Below, piece by piece: positions 1 through 11,655 of a stretch of 64,000 nucleotides of DNA. The notes beneath the pieces are model-generated. The model was given only the letters and a program-made list of their open reading frames with translations. It had not been told where the DNA came from and ran no database searches. This DNA is from Trachythela sp. YZ-2020 (taxonomy: Eukaryota; Cnidaria; Anthozoa; Malacalcyonacea; Clavulariidae): positions 2,264,001 to 2,328,000 of the forward strand of contig JADLSH010000212.1 of assembly GCA_016169945.1 (NCBI GenBank), given 5' to 3'. A program made the translations under genes and the position numbers. Every line of letters begins with the position of its first letter. Position 1 is the stretch's first letter.

Positions 1-4
1 TATA

Positions 5-133
5 TACATTTATTAGACCTAACCAAGAACAGCTGCAAAAAAATGCAACTATAGGTCCCTGGCAGGAATTGAACCTGCGGACCTGCGATTCTGGTGCAGC
101 TCTCTAACCAACTGAGCTACAGAGTCCAGTTGT
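5..133 (-). repeat. tRNA-derived SINE, copy 1
   Basis: On the minus strand a 74-nt tRNA-like head (54-127) has an A box (TAGCTCAGTTGG) and a B box (GGTTCAATTCC). It is followed by a non-tRNA body, gttgcat..gcagctgttc..aggtcta, that recurs at three other places in the window. The acceptor stem has an A:A mismatch and the anticodon arm lacks T at position 33, so this looks like a SINE rather than a working tRNA gene. The flank acaactg just before the head is shared with copies 2 and 4, so the element starts slightly upstream of the tRNA part. Confidence 0.75.
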
Positions 134-215
134 CCATTGTATATAATTTACACTCAATAATTTTCCATCTACAAAACCCTTCAATTATTATTCTATCGGG
201 TGAGATGCCAACAAA
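134..215 (+). repeat. short dispersed repeat, copy 1
   Basis: The stretch attgtatata..cactc..ccatc..gagtgagatgc is recognisably similar to 6312-6390. Here it lies beside a minus-strand SINE and there beside a plus-strand SINE, so it is probably a separate repeat and not part of the SINE. Confidence 0.35.
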
Positions 216-287
216 ATCTAGATATTTACCCACAACTTAACGTGGCAGTACCCTAGTATATATACATGAACTTGTGGTTAGAGCTCG

Positions 288-378
288 ACAACTGGACTCT
301 GTAGCTCAGTTGGTTAGAGCGCTGCACCGGAATCGCAGGGCCGCAGATTCAATTCCTGCCAGGGACCTATAGTTGCAT
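288..378 (+). repeat. tRNA-derived SINE, copy 2 (tail truncated)
   Basis: The tRNA-like head is at 294-367 with A box TAGCTCAGTTGG and B box GATTCAATTCC. The shared tail stops after atagttgcat. This copy faces away from copy 1 on the opposite strand, about 155 bp apart. Confidence 0.72.
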
Positions 379-1251
379 CATTGAAATCATTGATGTCGGA
401 AACTTATGTGAGGCTTAATCTTCGCAGCTGCCTTACTGCCTTAGCCTGTAAAGCAAGCCCTAATTGAAGCTGAAAGAGTAAACATGAAAGCCGGGTATTA
501 CAGGAGACCCTTGTTCCTCTTTCTGCTCCAAGATGGTCTGCTATGCACGCTACAGCTGGCTCGGCCACTCGATGTCATATGAACTATATATATGCAGTAT
601 CCGGCCGGATAATCAGGTCAGATCTGTTTCAACTATTCGGTGCATCCCTATTGTCAAAGCCCATGTGTCAGTATAGTTTGTTTAATAAATGTTTGCTGAT
701 TCATTAGCTCACAAATCAATATAAGTGCTTCAGATTTTTCAAATTATTTGTGGCTAACCAATAATCTTCTGCTGCTGTTTTATTAACCTTATATTTTTTC
801 TTAGGGATTGTTTTAATGAATTCATACAGTAATATCCTGATGCTGAAGTTGATTGAAGTTTAATACTACCACTATAATCAAGTCAATATCACGGCATCCT
901 GCTTCATTGTCAATATTGGAAATGTTATTCATTTGTTGGAGAACATAATATATGGAATACCAAGCAAAGCAAGGAGATGAGTGGCCAACTAGTGGTATAC
1001 AACTTATTTAGTACTAAAATTCTACCAATTGACCCACATAACATTATGATAATGCTGTGAACACTACAAGCATGTTATAACCATGATATCATTCGAAGAA
1101 TGATGTCGAGCCTAACAATGTAAATAACTAGAGCAAATTGCATGCCTGTTGTGTATATCATATTTTGCTGAGAAAATATATTATTTTGACCTTAAAATGT
1201 TTTTATTGATTTCTAACCTTAATTAAGAGCCCTTCCTTACTCTAATCTATA
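379..1251. other. no gene seen
   Basis: AT-rich sequence with no convincing open frame, RNA gene or terminal-repeat structure. Confidence 0.5.
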
Positions 1252-1552
1252 GGAGTTATTTTGACTCCCAAATTGGAGTAAAGGGAAAAGGTACAGAATG
1301 ACTCCTTTTGTGGAGTAAACTTTACTCCAGTTTTTTAACTCCATTTCTGGAGTAATTTTTACTCCATTCTTAGAGTAATTTTTACTCCATTCTTAGAGTA
1401 GTTTTTACTCCTACTGGAGTAAATTTCACTCCACTTATGGAGTACAATTTACTCCAAAATTGGAGTTAAAAAACTGGAGTAAGATTTACTCCAGAAAGGG
1501 AGTCATTCTGTACCTTTTTTTTTTACTCCACTTTTGGAGTTAAAATAACTCC
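1252..1552. mobile_element. ggagt/actcc fold-back MITE
   Basis: A 301-bp imperfect palindrome. The left arm (1252-1400) pairs with the right arm (about 1408-1552), including the block ggtacagaatgactcc and its reverse complement. Inside the arms the short motif ggagta(n)tactcc is repeated many times, so the element is a palindrome made of smaller palindromes. It ends in GGAGTTATTTT / AAAATAACTCC. No coding capacity and no clear target duplication. It sits immediately at the 3' end of the minus-strand LINE at 1556-3115. Confidence 0.75.
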
Positions 1553-1555
1553 ATG

Positions 1556-3115
1556 AAATTAACAGTGTGCCTAATAGTAATTAAGTTACTAATATAGTCC
1601 GGAGCCATTCCATGTATAGTCTTCAACGTTAAAAGTATAATCTTATACTCTATTCTAAAACTGATTGGCAACCAGTCAAGTTCGCACAGAATGGGCGTAA
1701 TATGGTCATATTTTTTGGTTGATGTTAAAAGTATTGCGGCTGAATTCTGCACTGTTTGTACCTTTGCTAACTCACGTTTTGGTAGTCCATACAACAGGCT
1801 ATTGCAATAATCTATTCGATTGGTGACAAATGCATGGATAACGGTCTCAAATTTGTCTCGGGGCAGATATTTACTTATACGTGTGATATTATGAAGCCAG
1901 AAAAAAGCATCTCTGCAGGATTTCGTTACATGTACGGGCATTGATAACTTACTGCAAACCAGGAGCCTAAGTTTCGTACTGCATGAACAGACTGAATGGT
2001 ACTGCTTCCAACTTGAACACAACAAGGCATTTCAATTTTGGCTAACTGTTGCCTGGATCCTATAATTAAAAATTCCGTCTTGTCATCATTTAGTTTAAGT
2101 TTATCTTAAACATCCAATTCCTTAAGTCTGCAATACAGTTCTCCATGGCGAGTACAGCTTCAGCTTGACCAGTAGAACTGTCTGGCTTAAACGATAGATA
2201 TAGCTGTGAATCATCAGCAAAACAGTGGGCATCAGCTAGGTGAGCTTCAATGATCTCAAGCATCTCAGAGGCATATACTGTGAATAGAAACGGTCCCAAA
2301 CAAGACCTTTGTGGGACACCAAAATTGAGATTGAAGCTATCAGATGTTACTCCCTCAAATATGACCCTCTGACTTCATCCCGACAAATACGACACGAACC
2401 AGTCCAAAACCTTTCCGCTTATGCCAAATTTAGTGTTCAAACGCCTGAGTAATATTCCATGATCGACTGTGTCAAATGCTGAGCTTAGATCCAGTAACAC
2501 CAACAGTGTAACACGTTGCGAGTTCATATTAAGAAGGATGTCATTTGTAACCTTTAATAAATCAGTCTCCGTGCTATAAAATTGGTGATATAACGACAGC
2601 CTCTTTCCGTACTTTCGAAAAATATCTAGAAAGAGTCCAACGAGATGTTAATTATCTTCGTGATCACAGGAAGCAATGAATCAATACATGATAACAATAA
2701 AGTCGTTGGCATCGGGTCTATGCAACAGGATCTCATTTTAGAATTAATTATAAGCTCACGCACATCAACCTCAGACAACAACTTGAACCATTCAAATAAT
2801 GAGACGCCAGATGTCGTCTTATTTTCCCGCAATTCCATTGTGGCAACCACATCATCTAACTCACCACGTATGCGCAAAATCTTTTCCACGAAAAATTTAC
2901 CAATATCATTTGCCAGCATTGTTTTATCTACGTAATCCGGGAAAGATAGCGAGTCCTTCCTTACCAGGAGACTTTTAACAGCTTTGAAAAGCTTACTTTG
3001 GCTGTCAGCGTTTTTTTCAATGAATTCAGAGAGATAAGTCGACCTAGATTCATTTAGCAAAAACGTGACACGATTCTTTAACGTCTTGAACCACTCAAAA
3101 TCTGTATCACTTCTC
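1556..3115 (-). pseudogene. CR1/L2-like LINE reverse transcriptase, degraded fragment
   Basis: Minus-strand reverse transcriptase of a CR1/L2-type non-LTR retrotransposon, read in pieces. From high to low coordinates: the pre-RT linker (3110-2626), motif A region with DLSSAFDTVDH near 2480, GVPQRSCLGP near 2310, the FADDSQLY catalytic box at 2090-2299, then the C-terminal region with DYCNSLLYGLP and KYDHITP at 1556-2025. The frame is broken several times, there is a stop near 2377, and much of the RT fingers is missing between about 2626 and 2560. No endonuclease domain is present, so the copy is 5' truncated near 3115. It cannot encode an active enzyme. Confidence 0.85.
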
Positions 3116-3530
3116 GACGTCTACTTCCCGACGTCTACGTCTACGTCATACTATAATTTTGGTTTTTATCGAGTGAACAATCAAAACAAGAAAACAAAAC
3201 GATTTATAGAATACTCAAATAAACAAATGTATAAAAAGACGTATGCCTTGATAGTCAGCTCTGTTTGTCGTGTTATCAACACTGCAATCGAGAACTTGTA
3301 AGATAGAAGATTTGTGGGGAAGCTGCTGGTTCATTGTCTTGGCCCCATCCGGGTTTCCTGTATCGCATTTTTCCTGGCCTCCCTGACATTCCAGCTGTAA
3401 TATGAGTGATGGTAATGCTCAAATCAGCCACTGTAACAATAACGCTAATTACATAACAATTCTTAATTTTAAAAAAAATGGGGAGAGGGTCTTTTCGTCC
3501 ATGGGGAATACGCATTCTGTGTATTTGAGG
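3116..3530. other. no gene seen
   Basis: Nothing recognisable apart from a short acgtctacgtctacgtc run near 3116-3150. Confidence 0.45.
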
Positions 3531-3978
3531 GGTTGAAGTCTCCAAAATGTCAACTCCAGGTCCATAGACTCAATATACGTCACACGTATACCATATAATT
3601 AAGGACTGTCCATATAGGGGTTTATCGCCCCTTGGTCAGGTTAAGGACTGCCCATATGGGTCTAGCGCCCTGGATCAGGTTATTAAGAACTGTCCATAGG
3701 GGTTTCATTCCCCGGTCAGATTAAGGACTGTCCAAGTGCTTCTTGGTTCAGGGTCGTTAGGGAATGGCTACCCCTGGCAAGGCTCTGCTTTATAGTCAAG
3801 GCATTCTGTTCAGTCATTCAGTTCAGTCATTCAGTTCAGATTAGGGTGTGACGTGAGTAGGGATGATGTTTGTCATAACATGAGTCTTCACACCCCAGAA
3901 TCCCTTCTCTCACAAAATATATTTTGTTTGAATTGTGTTTCTATAAATATGGTTTTATATCAACAGCTGGGTCATCAA
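3531..3978 (+). repeat. ~450-bp direct repeat, left copy (possible LTR)
   Basis: This block recurs almost intact at 4650-5102 in the same orientation. It starts ggttgaagtctccaaaatg and ends near tatcaacagctgggtcat. Inside are four diverged tandem units of about 40 bp (ttaaggactgtccata.. tttatcgcccc.. ggtcagg). With the right copy it flanks about 670 bp, the layout of a small LTR (TRIM-like) element. I could not find a matching target duplication. Confidence 0.55.
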
Positions 3979-4649
3979 AGCAAATTTATAAACAATATAA
4001 ATTTAAGTTAGTGAGACGACGCGCTGAAGCTAGTATGTGAAGCAAGATATCAGATAAGTTTCTGTTTCAAAAGCGGTGATTCCTTCCGTCCAGGCCTCAA
4101 GGAACGCATTGTTTAGTTTTACTTATTGACAGATAGTTCAAAGATAATTTTCGTCATTGGACATGCTTTCACGTGGGCACCACTTGATATTTTATGGTAA
4201 CGCTTCCTACTAACAAATTGACCAAGCATAACGCGCAATATAATACAAGTTAGTCAGCGCATAACTTGCAGGATACTAACAAGATCATATCATCTACACT
4301 GAGCGCTTCGCTTACTCAAGTTATTGAAAGAATTTCCCACCCACCCAACTCTTTGGCTATTCAACCTGAGGTTTTCTCTAGGTTAGAGTTACCATGAATA
4401 TGTTCAAAATTACAAATTCATCGATATAATATTGGTAGTTAATATATTACGGAAACAATAGTTATTATATACAAATAGAAGCAGCTATCATCAACTGTCT
4501 TCAACAGCATATCCTGGAACATGGACTAGAAAAAGGACATTATGGAAAGAGACACAAACAATGTTGCTGCTAGATAATGCCTTTTGACTTTAGTATGTAT
4601 ATAGTTAAAAAGTTTATTTTTTTATTTTGGTTAATAAATTTGTGGTTCG
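3979..4649 (+). other. interval between the two direct repeats
   Basis: About 670 bp without an open frame of note. If the flanking copies are LTRs this would be the internal region of a non-autonomous element. No convincing primer-binding site or polypurine tract was identified. Confidence 0.35.
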
Positions 4650-5102
4650 GGTTGAAGTCTCCAAAATGTCAACTTCAGGTCCAAAACTCAATATACGTCA
4701 CACATATACCATATATATATAATTAAGGACTGTCCATATAGGGGTTTATCGCCCTTTGGTCAGGTTAAGGACTGTCCATATGGGTCTAGTCTAGCGCCCT
4801 GGGTCAGGTTATTAAGGACTGTCCATAGGGGTTTCATTCCCCTTGGTCAGGTTAAGGACTGTCCAAGTGTTTCTTGGTTCAGGGTCGTCAGGGAATGGCT
4901 ACCCCTGGCAAGGTTCTGCTTTGTGGTCAGAGCATTCAGTTCAGTCAATCAGTTCAGCTTAGGGTGTGACGTGAGTAGGGATGATCTTTGTCATAATATG
5001 AGTATTCTTCACACGTCAGAACCCCTTCTACCACAAAATATGTTTTGTTTGAATTGTGTTTTTATAAATATCATGGTTTTATATCAACAGCTTGGGTCAT
5101 TA
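4650..5102 (+). repeat. ~450-bp direct repeat, right copy (possible LTR)
   Basis: Second copy of the repeat at 3531-3978, with the same four internal ~40-bp tandem units and the same ends. It differs by scattered substitutions and small indels. Confidence 0.55.
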
Positions 5103-5293
5103 ACAACATTATACGCCATTAGGAGGACACAATCAGCTTGATTTTGTGATAGAAGTTATAAATATTTAAATTTCCAAGAAAATATATGTTTGCGTCACGT
5201 AGTAGCCATATCTTCATCCTAATAGAATGGCCATTTTATGTTCTTATCCACGTTCAACATTTTTCTATAACTACTTTCTCATCATAGTTAATC

Positions 5294-5332
5294 GCAGTAG
5301 GCGCATGTACACCATAGCGTGCCTATTTTTAT
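5294..5332 (+). repeat. short palindromic dispersed motif, copy 1
   Basis: The motif cgcatgtac..tagcgtgcctatttttat is found again at 10048-10084 and, inverted, at 63192-63226. The core gtacgcta(n)gcgtac is a palindrome in the other copies and slightly decayed here. Confidence 0.45.
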
Positions 5333-6227
5333 ATTATCTTACAGCTTTATCTTATATATATATAGGAAATTTTTTAAACCAATGTATGTGCACCCCCACT
5401 ACGTAACTAAACGTATTTCGACGTATATTTCAACGCAGGGATCCCCGAGGTCTAGGCTGTACAACGACGAAATCCCAGGGCGAAACCTTTCATTAATATG
5501 CTTTGCAGCTGCCATGTGTATGTACATTTGTGCTGACAATTTATCTTTCTTATATGTTCTTGATGGTTTTTTTAATTATGTCGGGTGTGATCTTTATTTA
5601 ACGATTAGTGTGAATCGCGAATAAGCGTAAGAGTTCGTTGAGACGCTAGCCTAGACCAACTCTAGCGCATGGGTGCTCTCCCAACTTCTCAGGTGCTCAA
5701 TAATTTGATTGAGCACGCCAAATCATGAAAAGATTTTGTTACAATATATAATTTTATTAAAATACAATTAGTTTTTCTTCTTGATGAAATGTAAATTTCT
5801 CCTAACGCAAGCAAAATATTAAACGTACGTTCCTGTTTGGTCGCGTGAAAGTCAGCCGATCTCTATATTACCACGGCATTGTAAGTGAGGCTTCATTGCT
5901 TAAAGGACATTGGCAACGAAAATTCTTATTCCTTATATTTATATTTATAGAGCATGCCCACGGAATACTTAATTTCATAGTTTCCCTTGTCCATCGCATT
6001 TAGTTCTTGAGAAAATTTGTGACAAAGTTCAACAGTCGTCCGCCAATTTGAAAAAAAACGGCGTATGCTAATTTATGCATGAACACATTAAATGACGTCA
6101 TTAGATGGGTTGACACAATTTCTCTAACTACGTGTATACTAGCTGGCGCAATTATATATACATTCAAAATACACAAGAATAAAGGCCTAAAAATTTGGAT
6201 AGTTCATCATTGAGATTTGAACTCTTC
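5333..6227. other. no gene seen
   Basis: Contains an open frame of about 100 codons (5319-5624, +) that resembles nothing known and has no coding-like composition. No other structure seen. Confidence 0.4.
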
Positions 6228-6320
6228 CTGCACCGGAATCGCAGGGCCGCAGATTCAATTCCTGTCGGAGGACTTAGAGTTGCATTTTTCGCAGCCGTTC
6301 CCGTTCAGGTCTAAAATATT
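6228..6320 (+). repeat. tRNA-derived SINE, copy 3 (5' truncated)
   Basis: Begins inside the anticodon arm (ctgcaccggaatcgcag), keeps the B box GATTCAATTCC and has the full body gttgcatttttcgcagccgttcc..aggtcta shared with copies 1 and 4. Loss of the A-box half is typical of incomplete reverse transcription. Confidence 0.7.
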
Positions 6321-9300
6321 GTATATATTATTTCACTCGAAATATCCATCCACCTAAACCTTATACTTTAATTTCAATCGAGTGAGATGCAGAAAAAATA
6401 CATCTTCCTTTTATACTTTCAATGCAGTTGGACAGTGTAGTATAAAGAAGCGCTATTACACAAAACAAGCTACAAATTGCATGCTGTATTCGTATTCAAG
6501 GTATATTATTGATTGTTGTAGAGTATATCGCTTCATCGCTTGTATTGACATAGTGCAAATTTAAGTTACCCATGATTATTGAAATAAAACAAACAAGATT
6601 AATACAACTACAGTCATTTTGAAAAGCGAAGAGAATACCGGTATGTCAGTTAATAGCAAGTCTTCAGTGCGGCAACGCAACAATTAAATCATTAATTGCT
6701 ATTTTAATGATCAGTTATTCCCTACCCAATATTTATTTAAAATTGAAAAAAATGCGCGTCTTGACTTTTCGTAAAAAAGAGTATAACAAAAAAACTAAAA
6801 GATCTAAAAATATTAGAGTTCTCACTTCCATAGTTGATATTGTTTATTGACGCAATTAAGACTTAAGTATATTTACTGAATTACTGTAATGGGAATCGCT
6901 ACATTTTCGGCAATATTTTTACCAGCTTCATCATGTATAATTCACCAAACTATTTAGCCACACCTATGAAACTGAATTTAAGCCAGAGAACAGCTATAGT
7001 CTAGCTTTTTTCTATAAGCTAGCTAGATATACTAAATAATGTACTATAATTATTGACAGCTTCATATTTCCCGTCAAAACGATAGAAGCTCAAAACTTCA
7101 TAATTGTATGAATCGCTTGAATAACTATTCTTTAATAATCATTAAAACTTGAATATGGATTGTTTTCAAAAGAATATTGCTTGCATCCAATAATTCCGCA
7201 CAAGATTTATTTTTCAGTAACATTCAAGGCTTTAGTTTAGATCCAGATAAGATCAAGGTGCTCAAAATCGCTGATTGACAATGCGTTAAACCTGTCTCGG
7301 TGTCTCGAGTTAATATAACATTTCAAACATTTCTTCTCGTGTCTTCGTTTAAAGAATGTATCCTACAACAACAGATGGCTCCTGAAACCTTTTCCAGAGT
7401 GTATGACCATTTACCTTTCTCGTTAAATTTCAATTGACACAAAATACTACAGTATAGCTTCGATAAAAACCCAATCATTCACAAACGCGTGACACAATTA
7501 AACCACTCAAGTTGAAAAATTCGCCATTCATTGCCTTCTCACACGCTTAATTTCTTTACCCGATTGTGTAGCATTTTCTTAGTTCCCTTGCCCCGATTAG
7601 CAAATTTTATCACATTTCACTTGCACTTTACTCGCAAACAAAAATGTTACAGAAAAAATAGTAACATTCTCATAGCTAGGTGGTCCAGTAAGATTAAATA
7701 AGCCAATAAAAACTTTCTTTGCCAATATCCTTTAATTAAGAATTATTTTTTTGACATTTTTTGTATAACAAATTCTTGAAATAAGAAAAAAACTTTCTTA
7801 ATTTGAATAATTTATTTACCAATGGGACAAAAAATTGACGAACCGAAAAAGTCTTGCTAATTTCCGCTGAACGTTTTCAGACAAAATACCTGAACGTTGG
7901 GGCAAAACTACAATAATTTTCTTGGAATTGTTTTCATCTTTTCCCATACAAAAAAGTATTCTTGTAATCTAAAAAAATCAGAAAAAGTTTTATTATACAT
8001 GTTTACAACGGATTTTCACACAACATTGATATATGAAGGGAATGCTAATGCTATGTTAAAGTTCTCATTCGATGTTAAATGTTCAGTTTAAAATCTCGTT
8101 GCCCTTGGCAATCTGCACGGATGAACTTATAAATATTGTTTTTGGAATCATTACTGGATAAATTTATTATTCTTTCTGAACAAAACGATTTGTTGGACAA
8201 TGAACTCGCAAGACAGTTTATTCTTTCATTGAACAGATCCAGTGGCTAGAATGTCTTTGTAGGTAACAGGTTGCCTTGGATGATGTGTGAACTTTCAAAT
8301 CATCTTAAAACAAGAAAACCTGACGATTACTATAGGTAATAGAATAGTAGTACGGTTTCAAGTGCAATTTAAGGTTTTATAGTCTATAAGTCTATAGTCT
8401 TGACGCGTAAAACCACCAGGCATTGAAGACAATGGTGCACTTCATATGGGCTATGACCGCCAAAAACTGGGGGAGTGGGCTTAGTCGAAAGCACCCTTGA
8501 GCTGGAAGGAACCACACTGTGGTTTGACTAATTGAGGGGCTTCACACCCAAGAACATAGGACCATAGCAATATTTTATGAACACTAAAAACAGTGAACAT
8601 TGTAATTAAACGGTAAAAAGTAACCCATTAAGTCAAAATCTACTCTTCCTCAAGTACAAGTACCCTTTAGTACAATATGTCCAAAAATATATTTTGTCCT
8701 ATTTAAACTTCGGTTAGGTAATACGGGTACTATAGTCTATACCAATGGTGTTTGTTGCATAAGTTATCACTAACTAATGCAGTAGTAACCCCCACAGTAC
8801 GTAACACTAAACAACTAATTTACTTGATAATGAAAAATGTTCGAAATTGATGGTTAATCATACTACATTGCTCTGCCATTCTACCCGGCATATATCTGGT
8901 AAACACATTCAGCCAAACTGTGTCGTAATTGGTATTTTTAGGGAAAATTATTGGCCATTGATGGGTTCAAAAATGCCTTACTCTAGAGAGGTTAGGATTA
9001 TAAAATAGGGCACATTGTAGTTAATTTTAGAGGTTAAAACACAATCTCTTGTTCACAATGTAGTTCTGCCTCAAGTGTAATTTATCCTGATAAATGGCAG
9101 TCAATATCAAGGGAAAGTATTGAGTATTTTAACAAAGAAAATAAACATAAGATAGAGTATTGACTAAGGTGCAGTTTATATGGAGGCAGGTCGGGCAGCT
9201 GGGAATTCCTCTTGGAAAAGTGACCTAGGCTAGATCTGGTAGCAATACTGGCTTGGTTGCATATAAACACTCCCTAAAACAGCCCCAACAAAAGTATTAC

Positions 9301-10047
9301 TACACAATGTTACAATGCCATATCAGGTTCTGGATAGCAATGATATTATGATAGCACAAAATATTATTACAAAGGAAGGATTGTTCCTCTCTCGTAGAAA
9401 CCTACATATCTTGCTTTAGCTATTGAAATCTTGCTTTAGCTATTGTATTTACATCAAAGATATCAAAATGAATGAATATCATGTATACTAAAGTATCAAT
9501 TCATGCTCAATCAACAATATTCATACCTTGTAGCTGTGTAGTTTGTAGTCGTTTGTATTGGACTTGTTTTCGACAGTTCGACTCGCTTCTACCACATATT
9601 ACAACAGTGTTTGTTGCTTGAAATGAAAAATTATATGAAAAATAAGAATTTTATTCTAGGCGAGACTTTTATTTTTGCATTGTATAGCGGCTATAAACTT
9701 GGCTTTTACCTATGATTTAGCTAAAATAAAGCTAAGTTGAGTTTTGGAGAGAACATGTTTAATTCACAAACCCGAAAAGTGTACAGTCTAAACATTCAAT
9801 ATTTAATATATTGTTTGAATTGGTCATAATGATAATATATTCTTTCAAATACTTTTACATTTTAACAAAGTCCTAAAAATTTCTATCTTTGGGATAAACC
9901 TGCGACAGTGCTTGAAGCCAGGCTAGCCAGCTTTCCCCTCCCACGCGAGGGAATTCGTGGCCCATTGCCCATTCGGCCGCCAAAATGGGCTGTTCTAAAT
10001 TTTTCTTAGGATGACCCCTGTGGCTCTGTGTCCTCAAACTAAAATCC
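6321..10047. other. no gene seen
   Basis: About 3.7 kb of AT-rich sequence. 6312-6390 matches 134-215. Other open frames are under 70 codons and look random. Exons of the kinase gene upstream of 10262 could be here, but none can be picked out with confidence. Confidence 0.4.
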
Positions 10048-10084
10048 CAGTAGACGCATGTACGCTATGCGTGCCTATTTTTAT
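10048..10084 (+). repeat. short palindromic dispersed motif, copy 2
   Basis: Best-preserved copy: cgcatgtacgctatgcgtgc followed by ctatttttat. See 5294 and 63192. Confidence 0.45.
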
Positions 10085-10261
10085 TTATAAATTGGGTTTT
10101 GTCTTCAATCTTCTTTGAAACTAACCATTAGTATTTTGACCTATTCTCTTTCACGGGCGTGTTGTATGGAGCCACGCTACATAGCCTACGTAAAGTCATA
10201 ACCTGAATTGAAAAGCGATCTCAAACAATTTGTTATAACAAGAATATCTTTATTTTTTCAG

Positions 10262-11386
10262 GTGGTTGGACTCCATTCTGGAGCGAATATTATTTTACAC
10301 CAAAGCCTTTATTCGAAAAGCTGAAGGAAATGACACACCTGAAAGATATATTTTACTTCTGATTCTCATGAAGGAAATTGAGGGAAAACACGGCACGATT
10401 ATTAAAGAAATTGAAGAAAAAATTGAAGCAAAAAAGCAAGATGCATTTATGAAATATTCTGCTCACTTTGGTTCTAAAGCTGTAAAGCAGAAGTTTACAA
10501 CATGGAGCACGAAAACATGTCCACCCGAAGAAGATACCTGGAAGGAGACCGAAACCAGAATTGGCAACTTGATGAAAGAACGGTTTGTTAGCATGATGGA
10601 AAAGTACGAAAACGAAGAAAAAGTTGTCCAGAAAATTCAACAATCGTTGATGAAACGTTTGAAAAAGCATGGACGGGACATCAAAATTCGCATAAAAAGG
10701 GTTGAAGGTCAAATCATGGATGGCGCACAATTCGAAGAAGATTCGAGTTTAGAATTCACCGTTGGAAAAATAATCATTGTTGGTGTGACCAGTCCGATAT
10801 GGATTCCTGTTGCAATCGCTGCAGCAATCCTTGGCGGCCTGCCTTTTCTTGGTTGGAAATTCTGGAAGAAGCACTCCATGACGGAGGATCAATGGTTTTA
10901 CCACAAAAGTAAAGCAAATTACATGGCGCAAAAAGCGGAAGCTTTTCTTACATCCAAACCGAAAGATGATGCTTTACGCAGTTTTATCGAGAAGCAATTG
11001 ATCGAAATACAAAACGTTTTCGAAATTATGAAAGCCGAAATCAATGCAATGATCGCAGCAAACAAGCTTTTGCTTGAGCAATTTCAAAATGAAAGTCTTA
11101 CTGTCATTGAAAATATCGAGTCTCATGAGTTAATAAAGGACTATTGCTCTGATATTAAAGGAGAGTTATCTATTTTTGCCCTTGAAGAAATTCTTGAAAG
11201 TGGCGTTGTCAGTGACTCGTTGAAATGGAATAAAAGCCCGTTGATTGGTCAAGGTGCATTCGCAAACGTTTATCAAGGAGTTTTAACTACAAAGGGTCAG
11301 ACGGTGGATGTAGCCGTGAAAATCACTAAAGATGTGCTTAACAAAACCAATGCTCACCAGTTGGTATCCGAAGAAGAGATGTTAAG
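10262..11386 (+). CDS. internal exon of a protein kinase gene (N-terminal region and start of kinase domain)
   Basis: The exon opens after a pyrimidine-rich acceptor (tttattttttcag) and closes at gttaag|gtac. It reads about 375 codons without a stop. In order: a charged helical region (residues 20-160) rich in K/E that looks like coiled coil; a hydrophobic stretch (about 166-203, containing PVAIAAAILGG) that could be a membrane segment; a second helical region (210-310); then the kinase start, with the glycine loop IGQGAFANVY near 327 and the VAVK lysine near 350. It stops at the alphaC helix (SEEEML). The exon begins with the last base of a codon and ends after two bases of one, so exons exist on both sides. 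The next exon is very probably 57891-58158. I do not recognise the N-terminal region, and a kinase subfamily cannot be assigned safely. Confidence 0.85.
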
Positions 11387-11599
11387 GTACAGTACAGACA
11401 CTTTATTAACATTGGATTTTTTAAGGTTTTTGTAGTGAAAACTACGTTCAATACTCTAGAGTATGTAAGAGAAAACAGAGTTATTACCAGATAGTTTGAG
11501 TGTGGAATGATTGTATGTTTGAGTCGGCACCTTACAGTTGTCGTTATTTGCCAAATATGTTTACCATAGATGCTTATTTTGTACTGATTAATAATTATT

Positions 11600-11655
11600 T
11601 CCGAAGTCGAGGTGATTATCGGAGAATATTCACCGAGACGAAGTCGAGATACAAC
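11600..11655. repeat. short cgaggtgattatcgg..accgagacgaagtcgag repeat, copy 1
   Basis: Palindromic piece, similar to 17630-17678, with cgagg at one side and cgaagtcgag at the other. Probably the remains of a MITE family also represented by the hairpin at 14947-15047. Confidence 0.4.

Noticed and set aside
54..367. Functional tRNA genes
   Set aside because: Stem mismatches, no T at position 33 and a shared non-tRNA body in several copies indicate SINEs. I could not run a tRNA covariance model.
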